Shown: positions 25,181 to 34,722, counted from the first letter of the stretch. The stretch is DNA of 49,132 nucleotides from UM-FILTER-42-14 sp964586055 (GCA_964586055.1 CAZPFX010000005.1:1-49132); one strand, 5' to 3'. Notes: a model not told the origin generated them from the letters alone. Made by a program: numbers and translations.

Positions 25181-25822
25181 TTATTTTTGTTTTCTGATTG
25201 CCATTACATTTTGAGATTTATCAGCTGGATATGCCCAAGCTTTCAAAAATTGATCAATCACAATTTCCTGATTTGGGCGAGCGGGCAAGCCTGGATTATG
25301 AAGAAAGAAGCTGTTTTCATCATAATCAAAAATCACTACAAAGTGGCCTGTATATCCGTTCTCACTATTCAAGGTATTTCCATTTACGTTGCAAATTAAT
25401 AAGTAACCATTATCTATAAATTTCTTGAGATCGTCAGTGGTCGGTATTCCCGTTTTGTACCCAATATTTTCCACTGCCCTTTTCATGATCTCAACTTCTT
25501 GGTCAATATTGCTGTGCGCTATCTGTTCTTTTCCTACTTCTTCTCCGTAAAAGTCCAGTAAATATTTCTCACCGTTAAGTATGAATTTTTCTCGGTCAAA
25601 ACTATCTACTGAAATGATATCTAGACCTTTGTTTCGAAGCCATAGCTGTCCCGCCGTAGGCCAAGTCCAAAGCTTGGGAACTTTTGCAGAAATTTCTTCA
25701 AGTTCTTTCCATGAATAGTTTTCATCAGGAGAAAAATAAGCAATAATCATTTTTAGAGCTGCTTGATAACAGTGAGTGTCGTCAGGGGTGTTTGAATAAA
25801 AAGGAATAGATTTTTTTGTCAT
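25181..25822 (-). CDS. C39-like (papain-fold) cysteine peptidase
   Basis: 213 residues with the C39-like arrangement: catalytic Cys in DDTHCYQAALKMII (residue 18), His in YTGHFVVIFDYD, and the following Asn/Asp in FFLHNPGLPARPNQ. There is no signal peptide or ABC-transporter fusion, so it is a stand-alone cytoplasmic protein; such members may process peptides or act as amidases. First gene of the C39-Nudix-NodB unit. Confidence 0.8.
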   Translation of the reverse strand: MTKKSIPFYSNTPDDTHCYQAALKMIIAYFSPDENYSWKELEEISAKVPKLWTWPTAGQLWLRNKGLDIISVDSFDREKFILNGEKYLLDFYGEEVGKEQIAHSNIDQEVEIMKRAVENIGYKTGIPTTDDLKKFIDNGYLLICNVNGNTLNSENGYTGHFVVIFDYDENSFFLHNPGLPARPNQEIVIDQFLKAWAYPADKSQNVMAIRKQK

Positions 25823-25832
25823 AATTAAGATA

Positions 25833-25838
25833 AGTATA
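25833..25838 (-). promoter_or_regulatory. -10 box for the C39-like operon
   Basis: TATACT on the minus strand lies 10 bases before the ATG at 25822; no Shine-Dalgarno site, so leaderless or nearly so. Confidence 0.5.
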
Positions 25839-25924
25839 GAATCTTGTCGCCTGGATAATTAACAAAAGCGACAGTTCCTTCTTAACAATTTTTCCTTGGT
25901 TCTTTTGAATGAAGTATAGCAAAG

Positions 25925-25930
25925 TATAAT
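25925..25930 (+). promoter_or_regulatory. -10 box for the FkbM methyltransferase gene
   Basis: TATAAT lies 9 bases before the ATG at 25940 with no Shine-Dalgarno site, implying a leader of about 3 bases. Confidence 0.55.
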
Positions 25931-25939
25931 GACTCGCAC

Positions 25940-26611
25940 ATGCAAAGCACCAAACTTGGAAAATTCACCGTCTATCTTGATCACTCTGAGGAATTTCATT
26001 CGCTTAAGCGCGAAATATTCTCCGGAGGCAGCTATTATTTAGAACTGGAAAACTCCGCACCCAATATTCTTGATGGCGGCGCCCATATTGGTCTCTTCAC
26101 TCTTTACTATAAGCAGCTCTACCCCGCAGCAACTATTACTGCCATTGAGCCCTTGGCAGAAAACATTGTTCTTTTAGAAGAAAATATATTTCAAAATCAA
26201 CTTGAGGGTGTAACTACGGAGCATGTAGCGCTTGCCGATCATGTCGGGGCTATGAAGTTCTACTACGACTCTACTCCTGAAAAATGGTTTTCAACGGCAG
26301 GTTTGTATGAAGGAGCTTGGAGCGGAGCTCAGGAGTCAGACTCACGAACAGTACCAACAAAAACTCTGAGTTCATATTTGCGAGACCAGAAATTCGATCT
26401 GGTGAAGCTCGATATTGAGGGTGCGGAGCTAGGAGTAATTGCAGAAGCCAAGGCTCTACTCTCTCGTTCTGATCAGTATCTTATTGAATTTCATCCTAGA
26501 AATGGCAGTAAGGTTGAGCAGCTAGAAAAGATATTTACAGATCGTGGATTTAAAGTTCAAAGTGAAAAAACGAGTCGCGCTGGATTACAGCTACTTCACG
26601 CTTGGTCTTAA
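25940..26611 (+). CDS. FkbM-family methyltransferase
   Basis: 223 residues with the SAM-binding fold of the FkbM family: NILDGGAHIGLFTLYYKQ (glycine motif I), ITAIEPLAENIVLLEENI (acidic ribose contact) and FDLVKLDIEGAELGVI, the family hallmark. It probably O-methylates a sugar or a small molecule. Monocistronic with a leaderless-type promoter; its 3' end overlaps the convergent ATP-grasp gene by 21 bases. Confidence 0.9.
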   Translation: MQSTKLGKFTVYLDHSEEFHSLKREIFSGGSYYLELENSAPNILDGGAHIGLFTLYYKQLYPAATITAIEPLAENIVLLEENIFQNQLEGVTTEHVALADHVGAMKFYYDSTPEKWFSTAGLYEGAWSGAQESDSRTVPTKTLSSYLRDQKFDLVKLDIEGAELGVIAEAKALLSRSDQYLIEFHPRNGSKVEQLEKIFTDRGFKVQSEKTSRAGLQLLHAWS

Positions 26612-27646
26612 CTCCGGAAAAATCAAATATAAAAACTCGCGAGCAGCGTGTCGGTTCTTACCCTTATATGGATAGTCGTGGATATCGAATCCAGGAGTAT
26701 CGTTTATTTCGATAATAACGTAGCTATCTTTGGTTTGCTTTTTACTGATATCTTTTGTCATAAAATCAATACCTGCAAATGATAGTCCGGGAATGGTACG
26801 AATTGCTTTCAGAGCTATCTTTATGACGCTCGGGTGAGCTATATCAGTGCAGTCGATAGCTTCTCCACCCTGAGAAACATTAGAGACTTTGCGTAAAAAT
26901 ATTTGCTTACCCTTTTTTGGGATTGATGAAAGATCTAGTTTTTGTTCGTTCAGATAATCTAGCAGTTTTTTATCAACTCTAATTTTTAGATGTGATTTAA
27001 CTCCGCCCTTAGCCCCACGAATGTCTTCTTTATTTTTTTCTGTGATAAGTTTTTTTATAGTACTGATTCCGTCTCCGACTACGTTAGCTGGAATTCTATT
27101 AAGAATGCCGATCACTTTCTCTTGTGAAAGCAAAATCCGATACTCATTTCCAGCGAACATTTCTTCGATGATGACTCCAGAATTCTTTTTATTTGAGTGC
27201 GAAAAGGCATGATCAATTGCTTCCAAGTACTTTTTTTTCGTTGAAATATTTACAGAGATGTTATCTCCCCAACTGCCGTTTCCTGGTTTTATCACAAGTG
27301 GTTTTTTTAGGAAGTTAAAGACGCTGATCAGGAAATCATTATCAGTTTCTCTTCTAACTCTGAATCCTTTGGGAACAGTAATTCCAGCTTGCTTCAAGAG
27401 ATTGGAAGTAATCTTTTTGTTATTGCAGGCGTACTTAGCCAAAGCTGTAGTTGATGAAGGAAGTTGATAATAATATGAGCGCTCTTGACCTTTATAAGTC
27501 AGAGTAACTATATGAGTTCCAGGGATTATTCTCCAGTCTACGCCGTGCTTTTCAGCTTCAACTATAACTAATCTGGAGCTGTTACTAAGATTTTTACTCA
27601 CCATTAGGCCGGTGGGTGAGAAATATGTATAAACTAATTTTGGCAA
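26591..27646 (-). CDS. ATP-grasp ligase, cyanophycin-synthetase/glutathione-synthetase-like
   Basis: About 351 residues with one ATP-grasp domain: KPLVIKPGNGSWGDNISVNI (first lysine and glycine loop), VIIEEMFAGNEYRILL (adenine-contacting E-E-F), and YVIIEINDTPGFDIHDYP, the metal-binding E-x-N. The closest recognisable style is the central ATP-grasp of cyanophycin synthetase or bifunctional glutathione synthetase, without their extra domains. It joins a carboxylate to an amine via an acyl-phosphate; substrates unknown. The start is TTG (27646) or ATG (27604); the TTG has GAGAG nearby. Confidence 0.83.
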   Translation of the reverse strand: MPKLVYTYFSPTGLMVSKNLSNSSRLVIVEAEKHGVDWRIIPGTHIVTLTYKGQERSYYYQLPSSTTALAKYACNNKKITSNLLKQAGITVPKGFRVRRETDNDFLISVFNFLKKPLVIKPGNGSWGDNISVNISTKKKYLEAIDHAFSHSNKKNSGVIIEEMFAGNEYRILLSQEKVIGILNRIPANVVGDGISTIKKLITEKNKEDIRGAKGGVKSHLKIRVDKKLLDYLNEQKLDLSSIPKKGKQIFLRKVSNVSQGGEAIDCTDIAHPSVIKIALKAIRTIPGLSFAGIDFMTKDISKKQTKDSYVIIEINDTPGFDIHDYPYKGKNRHAAREFLYLIFPELRPSVK

Positions 27647-27740
27647 AGATAACTCTCTTATTTTTTCTAAAAAACACTATAACAGAAAAATCCCTCAAGA
27701 GCAATGCTATAGGATAGTATTTTATTTTCTGTAATTGGGG

Positions 27741-27746
27741 TACAAT
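27741..27746 (+). promoter_or_regulatory. -10 box for uppP
   Basis: TACAAT lies 15 bases before the ATG at 27762; the predicted leader is about 9 bases without a ribosome site. Confidence 0.4.
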
Positions 27747-27761
27747 AAACTTTTGTAAATT

Positions 27762-28538
27762 ATGAACATTTTTCAAGCAGTTATCTTTGGCATTGTTGAG
27801 GGAATTAGCGAATTTCTTCCTATCTCCTCCACTTTTCACTTGCTTCTTACCAAGGACGCACTTGGGCTAGCTGATAGCTTTTTTCTCAATAATTTTATTG
27901 TCATCATTCAGTCAGGGGCGATCTTTGCCGCTATTGCTTTATATGCCAAGAAGATATTGCTAAATCGTCGACTGATCATAAATTTACTTTTATCATTCTT
28001 CCCCACGGCTGTGATTGGATTACTTGGTCACAGCTTTATTAAAGATACTTTGTTCTCAAGTACCACGACGCAGTTGGTGAGTTTCATTGGTGTGGGTATT
28101 TTATTTTTGGTGGCCGAGAAGTACTTTGGCAAAAAAGATCAGTTGCTAACATCAGATCAGATCACTACTAAGGACGCGCTTTTGATTGGATTAGCCCAAA
28201 GCTTCGCCATCATTCCTGGTGTGTCGAGATCGGGAATTGTTTTACTATTTATGTTGTGGAGAGGCTACAAAAGGTCGAGCTCTGCTGAATATACCTTCAT
28301 GTTAGGAATCCCTACTCTTCTTGCAGCTTCTGCTCTAGACATGCTCGGATTAATTCAGCAAACAGAATCGATAACACCACTTCTTATGCCGCTCGCCGTT
28401 GGCTGGATTGTCTCTTTTGTCGTGGCCCTATTCGCTATGAAGTGGCTGGTTGAGTATCTCAAAAAACATAGCCTGAGTATTTTCGGCTGGTACAGAATCA
28501 TCGTTGGATTATTTTTGGTGCTTCTTACCTTACTTTGA
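27762..28538 (+). CDS. uppP: Undecaprenyl-diphosphatase UppP/BacA
   Basis: 258 residues, normal length, multi-helix. Signature GIVEGISEFLPISSTFHL near residue 10 (Glu-rich motif) and PGVSRSGIVLLF (catalytic Ser/Arg loop). It dephosphorylates undecaprenyl diphosphate to recycle the lipid carrier for peptidoglycan and surface glycans, matching the polyprenyl-dependent GT-C enzymes upstream. The 3' end overlaps the convergent ccdA by 9 bases. Confidence 0.96.
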   Translation: MNIFQAVIFGIVEGISEFLPISSTFHLLLTKDALGLADSFFLNNFIVIIQSGAIFAAIALYAKKILLNRRLIINLLLSFFPTAVIGLLGHSFIKDTLFSSTTTQLVSFIGVGILFLVAEKYFGKKDQLLTSDQITTKDALLIGLAQSFAIIPGVSRSGIVLLFMLWRGYKRSSSAEYTFMLGIPTLLAASALDMLGLIQQTESITPLLMPLAVGWIVSFVVALFAMKWLVEYLKKHSLSIFGWYRIIVGLFLVLLTLL

Positions 28539-29279
28539 AACTTTTTGTAACTCTGATTTAATCTTTTCGTTCTCTTCAAATTTGGTTAGACTTGCTCCAT
28601 AATTTGGAAAACTTTTCAGAATAAAAGTCTGAAATTGTCTATCAATATTAAAGAAAATACCCATCGCTGTGATTATCATCAGAACTCCAAAACCACGCTG
28701 TATCTTAGATGCATTTCTTAAGAGCCACGGTACCCTTTGCAAAGCAGTGGCGCCAGCCATCATTATTATGAATAGCGGAATAGCTGTTCCAACGGCATAA
28801 GCAAGGGTGATCAGAAGCGCTTGAGCCGTTACAGTTCCAGTAATAGCCAGACTTATGACGGAGCCAAGAATTGGCCCAACGCAAGGCGTCCAAAGTAGTC
28901 CTAGTGACAGGCCGATTAGAACTCCGCCTGCGAAGCCAGCCCTCTTTTTTCTCGATGGAACTAGATTGGCGAATCTACTGAAGAATTTTTCGAGTTCTGT
29001 TTGTACTTGTGGGATCAATAGGCTAGCTCCAAATAACGCAAGGACTCCGATCGAGATCATTCGGAGAGATCCAGCAGGAATGCCGCTAAGTCGAACAATC
29101 GTCGAGAGAAAGAGAGTAAAAAAAGTAAAGCTACCAATAAATCCAATAACAACTCCAAAGGGTTTTTGTTTTCCAGATACATCTGCGGAGGAAAGAATGA
29201 TTGGAAGGAGTGGCAAAATGCAGGGAGATAAGACCGTGACGATGCCAGCGAGGAAGGCGAATGAGATTAGTAAGATCAT
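28530..29279 (-). CDS. ccdA: CcdA-type thiol-disulfide membrane transporter
   Basis: 249 residues, six or seven helices. LSPCILPLLPIILSS and LLWTPCVGPILGSV give the two redox cysteines in PC motifs that define CcdA/DsbD transmembrane domains. It carries reducing power from cytoplasmic thioredoxin to extracytoplasmic partners. No thioredoxin-like partner is encoded next to it; the cupredoxin or copper proteins in this window are possible but unproven clients. Confidence 0.92.
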   Translation of the reverse strand: MILLISFAFLAGIVTVLSPCILPLLPIILSSADVSGKQKPFGVVIGFIGSFTFFTLFLSTIVRLSGIPAGSLRMISIGVLALFGASLLIPQVQTELEKFFSRFANLVPSRKKRAGFAGGVLIGLSLGLLWTPCVGPILGSVISLAITGTVTAQALLITLAYAVGTAIPLFIIMMAGATALQRVPWLLRNASKIQRGFGVLMIITAMGIFFNIDRQFQTFILKSFPNYGASLTKFEENEKIKSELQKVSK

Positions 29280-29368
29280 TATTTTTCTAGTTAACTTAGG
29301 CTAATTATATAGTAGATCAGTAAACCTATAAAAATATATAAATATATATCTTAGTCATTCGCCATCTC

Positions 29369-29396
29369 TTGAAAAAAATAAATTTTCTACTACAAT
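29369..29396 (+). promoter_or_regulatory. Promoter of the giant surface protein gene
   Basis: TTGAAA (29369-29374), 16-base spacer, TACAAT (29391-29396). The predicted start near 29403 is 2-3 bases before the TTG at 29406. Confidence 0.6.
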
Positions 29397-29405
29397 AAAT
29401 TCTAG

Positions 29406-32400
29406 TTGGAATTGAGCTTTGCGTCTGTGAGAAGAAAGAAACAAGTGATTAACCATATGGTTCGCCGATTTTTCCGAAAGATATTTTCTCGTGTTGTGCT
29501 GAGCTACATTTTTATCTTCTCCACACTTTTTAATTCTTTCGCCCCTACCCTTCTTCTTGTTACGCCAGTTTTCGCTGCTGAATCTCCACAAACAAACTTT
29601 ACCTATATAGATAGTACTCACAGTTTCGATTTGACAGTCTCTCCAGTCAGCGACAATGTCAGCTATGGTCTTTTCTATAAAACTCCAGAAAAAATTGAAG
29701 CTGTTCTAGGCGGAGGAAAAGCAGTGGGTGGTGAGTATCAAGCTTCTATATATGCTGGTACAAAGTCAGCAAAAGATGCTTTGCCAGCCGACATTGAGCG
29801 TGGAGTTTTTAAAAAACAGGTTAACAAAAACACAACTTCTTATTACTTTGTAATGGATGGATCGAAACTTCGCATCGTCGCTGAGGTTCCAACTTCTGAA
29901 ATAGAGTTATCCAATAGTGAGCTGTCTTGGATTAATGATCCAAGTACTTATGGAGATCTTCGCACAGGAGTGACTTATCACGCACCGTTTAGTCAGGAAG
30001 TATCACTGACATTCACGTCTTTGCCAGAGAATCCAGGTTCGATAACTATTAAACAAGTCTCCCTAACAACTGAGCAAATGAAGTTGAGTGGGTCTATTTC
30101 CAACATCGCTTACGACATAACTTCAGATATGAATAATGGCGATTTCGAATATGATCTTTCTCTTCCAGTTCCAGAAGCATCTAAGGGCAAAGAAGTTGGG
30201 GTGAAGTATGCGGAGGAGTTATCCGAAGTTTCTTCTGCGAAGCAAGTTGAAAACACACTTACCAAAACAGATAGCTCAGTTTCTGTAGCAAGTCTGGACC
30301 ATTTTACGATTTTTGTGGTCAGTGGGGTAAACGCCCCATCTTGCGCTGGTGCTTCAATTACTCCGCCAAGCGGAACGACTGCCTGTTTTCCAACAATCCA
30401 GGCAGCGATAAATGTCGCAAATGATGGAGACACCATAAATGTGGCAGCTGGAACATATCCGGAGTATCTTTCAATTAATAATAAATCAGTAAGTCTGATA
30501 GGAGCTGGATCAGCATCAACTACTATAAGGTCAACAACGGGTGGTTCGGTTATAACTGTGAATAACGCCAGTAGTCCTATGACCATTGAGGGATTCAGCA
30601 TTGATGCAGATAACTCAGCTAATAGAAGCGGTATTTATATTCAAAACAATTCCTCAAATGTTCTTGTGAAGAATAATAACCTAGTTAACTTTACTGACAA
30701 AGGAATATTGATTAGCAATAGTGACAACAACACCTTGCAAGATAACACTTTGGCAGGTTCTGCTGCTGGCAGCGTTGCCGGTGTGTATATGGATAATGGT
30801 TCCGAGGGTAATGAAATAGCTAGTAATTCGATAACTTTAGCAACTAGCGGATCTGGACTTCTCTATGATATATGGCTCACGGGCTCCATTTCGGGTGACA
30901 ACACAGTTCGAGATAACATTGTAAATGGTGGCAGTAGAGCTTTCCAGCAGGATGGCTCAGTTTCCGGAACAGTTAATTTTTCAAATAATATTATTGGAAA
31001 TGTGACACCACCGACTTTTTCAGGTGTGTATCTGAATGGTGGTAGCGCGGTAATTTCTGGCAATACAATCAAGGACTCCGTGAGACCAATAGAATTTTGG
31101 GGGGCAAATAACGTCACGATTACTGGGAACACACTAGACGGAACTACTTATGACTTCATTAATATTGGTAGCTTCACAGGAACATTGAGTCCAATTAAAA
31201 ACAACACTTTTCTTAATATGGGAGCAGCCAAGTTTCGTAACCAGACAGGAAACGATGTCGATGCTACAGAAAATGATTGGGGAGTTTATCTATATCAGCA
31301 AATTGAAGAAAGAGTAACACACGACTGTGAACAATTTAAATCTGATGCAGGTTTAAGTGGTTTGAGTTGTGATTCAGCTGACAGCGCCTCTCTTGGGAAA
31401 GTAGATTACAGCAATCCTTTGGGGACGCAGAAGTATATAAGATTTGTTCAGCCAGCGGCTGGCCCATATAATCAAGCAACCTCCGTTCTCAATTTGGAAG
31501 TTGAAGCAAAATACGAACCTTATGATATTAAGAAAATAAAATTTAGGTTCGCGCCTCCAGGAGAAAGTTGCCAAGAGCAGTATGTATCTCCAACATTTAA
31601 CGATTTAGAAAATGGAGTGAGGAGTGGAGATGTTTACACAGGAACCTGGGATATCTCAGGACTTACTACTGGAGATTACAAGGTTTGTGCCTTGATGCAT
31701 CGAGACAATATAGTCTCTGAGGGATGGAAAGTTGAAAATGTTGCTGAATCTGCTGTAACAATTGATAAAAACACTCCAGTAATGACCAGCTACGGCATCT
31801 CAGATAATCTGCTAAATGCTTCAGAAAACAGCATTGTTTTGTCTGGAAATATTTCAGATGCATCCTCTCCGATAGACTCAGTTAAATACTCAATTTGGAA
31901 CTCAGCAAAAACTGTTCTTTACGCGAATTGGACCGAAGCTAGTGCTTTAGACGGAACCTATGATACTGAAACAGAATCAACAAATCAAATTATTGATGTT
32001 TCAGGTTATCCAGATGATACCTTTATTTTAAGTGTTAGAGGGTGGGACAAGGCAGGAAACAAAGCTAGCGGAGGTAATTTTTACTTCACTGTTGATAGAA
32101 CAAGTCCAACTGCAACAATTTCTTATGACACTACTGATTGGATAAATGGAACTGTTACAGCAACTCTTAATCCAAGTGAATCAGTTACCATAACTAATAA
32201 TTCAACGTCTAGCTCATATACTTTTACTGACAACGGCTCGTTTACATTTACCTTTGTAGATTCAGCCGGCAATACTGGCAGTGCTACAGCAACTGTTAAT
32301 AACATTGATAAAGACACTCCTATAATGAGTAGTTATGGCATTTCAGATATTCTGTTAAATGCATCAGAAAATAGCATTGTTTTGTCGGGGGATATTTCAG

Positions 32401-34076
32401 ATGCAACCTCTCCAATAGATTCAGTCAAATACTCAATTTGGAATTCAGCAAAAACTGTTCTCTATGCGAACTGGACTGAAGCCAGTGCCGCAGTTGGAAC
32501 TTATGATTCTAAATCAGAATCAACCAGCCACACAATAGACACTTCAAGTTATCCAGATGGCGATTTTGTTCTAGGTGTTAGAGGATGGGACAAGGCTGGA
32601 AACAAAGCAAGCGGAGGTGATTTTTACTTTACTGTAGATAGGACCAATCCTAATAGCACCATTACTTCACCTTCAGATGCTGTATCAGGATCAACAGTCT
32701 ATTTAAATGAGTGGGATGGAAGTATCGCTGGAGATGCTACCGATAATTTGAGTGGTGTGAGCGATGTCAAGATTTCGATTCAAAAAGGATCTACTCAATA
32801 CTTCGATGGATCATCGTTTGTAGACAGTGCAACAGAGATACTTCTTGACGCAACTTATCTGGCAGGAAGTTGGAATTATAACGATTTGACTTCACCTGCT
32901 GAGGGAAGCTACACAATTTCCTCTCACGCAATCGACAATGCCGGCAATGTCGAAAACACATATGTGCTGACAATTATCTTTGATAAAACCATCCCAGAAG
33001 TTTCATTAACAGTAAATCCAGCCACATCAGACGCGAGTAATGGTTGGTATAAGACCCAGCCAGAAGTGACTTTGACCGCGACAGATACAAATATTGACAA
33101 GATCGAGTATCAGTGGGACTCCAAGACTGGCTCATGGAGCACTTACTTTGCTCCTTTTAAGCCTTCCAGTGAAGGAGCGCACGTTCTTTATTATCGAGCT
33201 TTGGACAAAGCCGGGAACTACTCAGACATTGGGGTGAAAAATATAAAATGGGATAAAACCGAGCTTACTGAGGGACCACAAAATGTCTCAGTATCACCTA
33301 ACCCAACAAGTGGTGATAAGTCTACTGTGACATGGGAAGCAGCGAGCGATAACACGGGCATTGATCATTACGAGATTCAGTGGAGATTGGGAGACAAATC
33401 CTATACAGATTCTGTAGGTTCCGATGTCCGTAGCCACGAGTTATCTAATCTAACTGAGGGCAGCTGGACCGTCATTGTTCGTGCCTTTGATGGCGCAGGC
33501 AACAACAAGGAAGTCTCGGTGGGTCTAACCGTTGATAGGACTGCTCCACAGGCCCCTACTCTTGCCTTAATTGGGACAGGAGCTGGTACGGCGAGCCTAA
33601 GTTGGAATAGCGTTGATGACGCTAAGAGCTATATTATCTGGTACGGCACTTCATCGGGAAGCTACCTTTATGGAGCAAATGTCGGTAATGTTACGTCATA
33701 TACTGTTCAAGGTTTGGGAGGTGGCACATATTACTTCATAGTTCGGGCAAACGACTCGTCTGGCAATGGCAGTTCCAACTCTAACGAAGTATCTACTGGT
33801 GCAATTGAGGGTGCCCCCGGTGTAGCAGCTGGTGCTCCGGCGACGGGTTTTGAAGAACAACCGCCAACGGTTTTAGGCGCAGAAACCACAGAGCCAGCCG
33901 AGGTTGCTTTGACCGAAAATGATAACCAAGAAGTGGAGCCTGGATCTGAAAAAGGATCAATCTTAGGAGTCTTTACTAATAACAACTTTAAATGGTGGTA
34001 TTGGTTATTACCCCTTTTCCTATTGATGGCCCACTTTGGCTTCAGATGGTGGGTTAAAAGAAGAAAAAGAAATTAA
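29406..34076 (+). CDS. Giant surface protein: parallel beta-helix, Ig-like repeats, C-terminal membrane anchor
   Basis: 1556 residues from the TTG at 29406; an ATG at 29457 (residue 18) is the alternative. A signal sequence ends near VTPVFAAES (about residue 58). Residues ~60-300 are an unassigned beta domain; ~310-650 a right-handed parallel beta-helix (TIQAAINVANDGDTINVAAG, then NNSSNVLVKNN-type rungs, NosD/pectate-lyase style); ~786-1330 bacterial Ig-like repeats with DKAGN and TVDRT motifs; ~1380-1470 a fibronectin-III-like domain. After a low-complexity linker containing VLGAETTEPAE come a Trp-rich membrane helix and KRRKRN at the end. It is therefore displayed outside and anchored at its C-terminus. 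Adhesion or glycan binding is likely; no catalytic residues were identified. The TTG fits the leaderless promoter spacing; the ATG has neither a ribosome site nor that spacing. Confidence 0.85.
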   Translation: MELSFASVRRKKQVINHMVRRFFRKIFSRVVLSYIFIFSTLFNSFAPTLLLVTPVFAAESPQTNFTYIDSTHSFDLTVSPVSDNVSYGLFYKTPEKIEAVLGGGKAVGGEYQASIYAGTKSAKDALPADIERGVFKKQVNKNTTSYYFVMDGSKLRIVAEVPTSEIELSNSELSWINDPSTYGDLRTGVTYHAPFSQEVSLTFTSLPENPGSITIKQVSLTTEQMKLSGSISNIAYDITSDMNNGDFEYDLSLPVPEASKGKEVGVKYAEELSEVSSAKQVENTLTKTDSSVSVASLDHFTIFVVSGVNAPSCAGASITPPSGTTACFPTIQAAINVANDGDTINVAAGTYPEYLSINNKSVSLIGAGSASTTIRSTTGGSVITVNNASSPMTIEGFSIDADNSANRSGIYIQNNSSNVLVKNNNLVNFTDKGILISNSDNNTLQDNTLAGSAAGSVAGVYMDNGSEGNEIASNSITLATSGSGLLYDIWLTGSISGDNTVRDNIVNGGSRAFQQDGSVSGTVNFSNNIIGNVTPPTFSGVYLNGGSAVISGNTIKDSVRPIEFWGANNVTITGNTLDGTTYDFINIGSFTGTLSPIKNNTFLNMGAAKFRNQTGNDVDATENDWGVYLYQQIEERVTHDCEQFKSDAGLSGLSCDSADSASLGKVDYSNPLGTQKYIRFVQPAAGPYNQATSVLNLEVEAKYEPYDIKKIKFRFAPPGESCQEQYVSPTFNDLENGVRSGDVYTGTWDISGLTTGDYKVCALMHRDNIVSEGWKVENVAESAVTIDKNTPVMTSYGISDNLLNASENSIVLSGNISDASSPIDSVKYSIWNSAKTVLYANWTEASALDGTYDTETESTNQIIDVSGYPDDTFILSVRGWDKAGNKASGGNFYFTVDRTSPTATISYDTTDWINGTVTATLNPSESVTITNNSTSSSYTFTDNGSFTFTFVDSAGNTGSATATVNNIDKDTPIMSSYGISDILLNASENSIVLSGDISDATSPIDSVKYSIWNSAKTVLYANWTEASAAVGTYDSKSESTSHTIDTSSYPDGDFVLGVRGWDKAGNKASGGDFYFTVDRTNPNSTITSPSDAVSGSTVYLNEWDGSIAGDATDNLSGVSDVKISIQKGSTQYFDGSSFVDSATEILLDATYLAGSWNYNDLTSPAEGSYTISSHAIDNAGNVENTYVLTIIFDKTIPEVSLTVNPATSDASNGWYKTQPEVTLTATDTNIDKIEYQWDSKTGSWSTYFAPFKPSSEGAHVLYYRALDKAGNYSDIGVKNIKWDKTELTEGPQNVSVSPNPTSGDKSTVTWEAASDNTGIDHYEIQWRLGDKSYTDSVGSDVRSHELSNLTEGSWTVIVRAFDGAGNNKEVSVGLTVDRTAPQAPTLALIGTGAGTASLSWNSVDDAKSYIIWYGTSSGSYLYGANVGNVTSYTVQGLGGGTYYFIVRANDSSGNGSSNSNEVSTGAIEGAPGVAAGAPATGFEEQPPTVLGAETTEPAEVALTENDNQEVEPGSEKGSILGVFTNNNFKWWYWLLPLFLLMAHFGFRWWVKRRKRN
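31761..32109 (+). repeat. Ig-like repeat unit, copy 1
   Basis: Encodes about 116 residues beginning IDKNTPVMTSYGISDN. It is nearly identical to the copy at 32304, including long runs of identical DNA around TDSVKYSIWNSAKTVLYANW-like sequence. Confidence 0.85.
32304..32651 (+). repeat. Ig-like repeat unit, copy 2
   Basis: Encodes about 116 residues beginning IDKDTPIMSSYGISDI. Separated from copy 1 by a shorter, different Ig-like unit of about 65 residues. Confidence 0.85.
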
Positions 34077-34083
34077 TTCGCAG

Positions 34084-34722
34084 CTACGTCGTCCCAAAAT
34101 ACCGGTCGCCGTAATCACCAAGTCCGGGCACTATATATTTTTGAGTATTCAGCTTTTCGTCTACAGCGGCCGTAAATATTTTGACATCGGGAAATAAATC
34201 ATTTACAGCCTTGATTCCTTCTGGCGCCGCAATAACGCTAACGAGCTGGAGTTTTTTTGGCTTTTCAGCAGCAATCCGTTTCAAGACGTGAATAGCAGAG
34301 CCTCCTGTAGCGAGCATTGGATCAACAACCATGACTACCGTATTTTTGGTGACGGTGGGAATTTTCCAGTAGTACTCTTTTGCGATGGCTGTCTTCTCGT
34401 CTCGCTCTAGGCCAACGAAACCAACCCGGGTATTTGGTACTAATTCTAAGACTCCAAAGAGCATGGCCAATCCAGCTCTAAGAACCGGAACAACCACAAC
34501 ATCTTCCGACAAGCGCTCTGCCTTAGTTTTAGTCAAAGGTGTTTTGACAGTTTCCGCTCTCAGAGACAAATCTCTCATCGCTTCAGCAATCAAAAGTTTA
34601 CTGATAGTGTCAGAGTTTCTGCGAAAAACATCGAGTGGAGTCTCTTCATCTCTGAGATACCAAAGGGCGTCCGCAATACAAGAATGCTTCATCACATGAA
34701 GATTTTTGAGTTTAGCGCTCAT
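34084..34722 (-). CDS. upp: Uracil phosphoribosyltransferase
   Basis: 212 residues, type I PRTase fold. VVMVVDPMLATGGSAIHVL is the PRPP-binding loop; VVPVLRAGLAMLFG and the C-terminal PGLGDYGDRYFGT (uracil-binding hood) are diagnostic of Upp. It converts uracil and PRPP to UMP. It overlaps the uracil permease gene by 11 bases, forming a salvage operon. Confidence 0.96.
   Translation of the reverse strand: MSAKLKNLHVMKHSCIADALWYLRDEETPLDVFRRNSDTISKLLIAEAMRDLSLRAETVKTPLTKTKAERLSEDVVVVPVLRAGLAMLFGVLELVPNTRVGFVGLERDEKTAIAKEYYWKIPTVTKNTVVMVVDPMLATGGSAIHVLKRIAAEKPKKLQLVSVIAAPEGIKAVNDLFPDVKIFTAAVDEKLNTQKYIVPGLGDYGDRYFGTT

Noticed and set aside
10036..27646. Cyanophycin-like pathway (ATP-grasp plus S51 peptidase)
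   Set aside because: The ATP-grasp lacks the other cyanophycin synthetase domains and the two genes are 16 kb apart, so no pathway can be claimed.
33830..33850. LPxTG-like sortase signal (PATGF) in the giant protein
   Set aside because: It lacks the leading Leu-Pro, lies about 60 residues before the membrane helix, and no sortase gene is seen.
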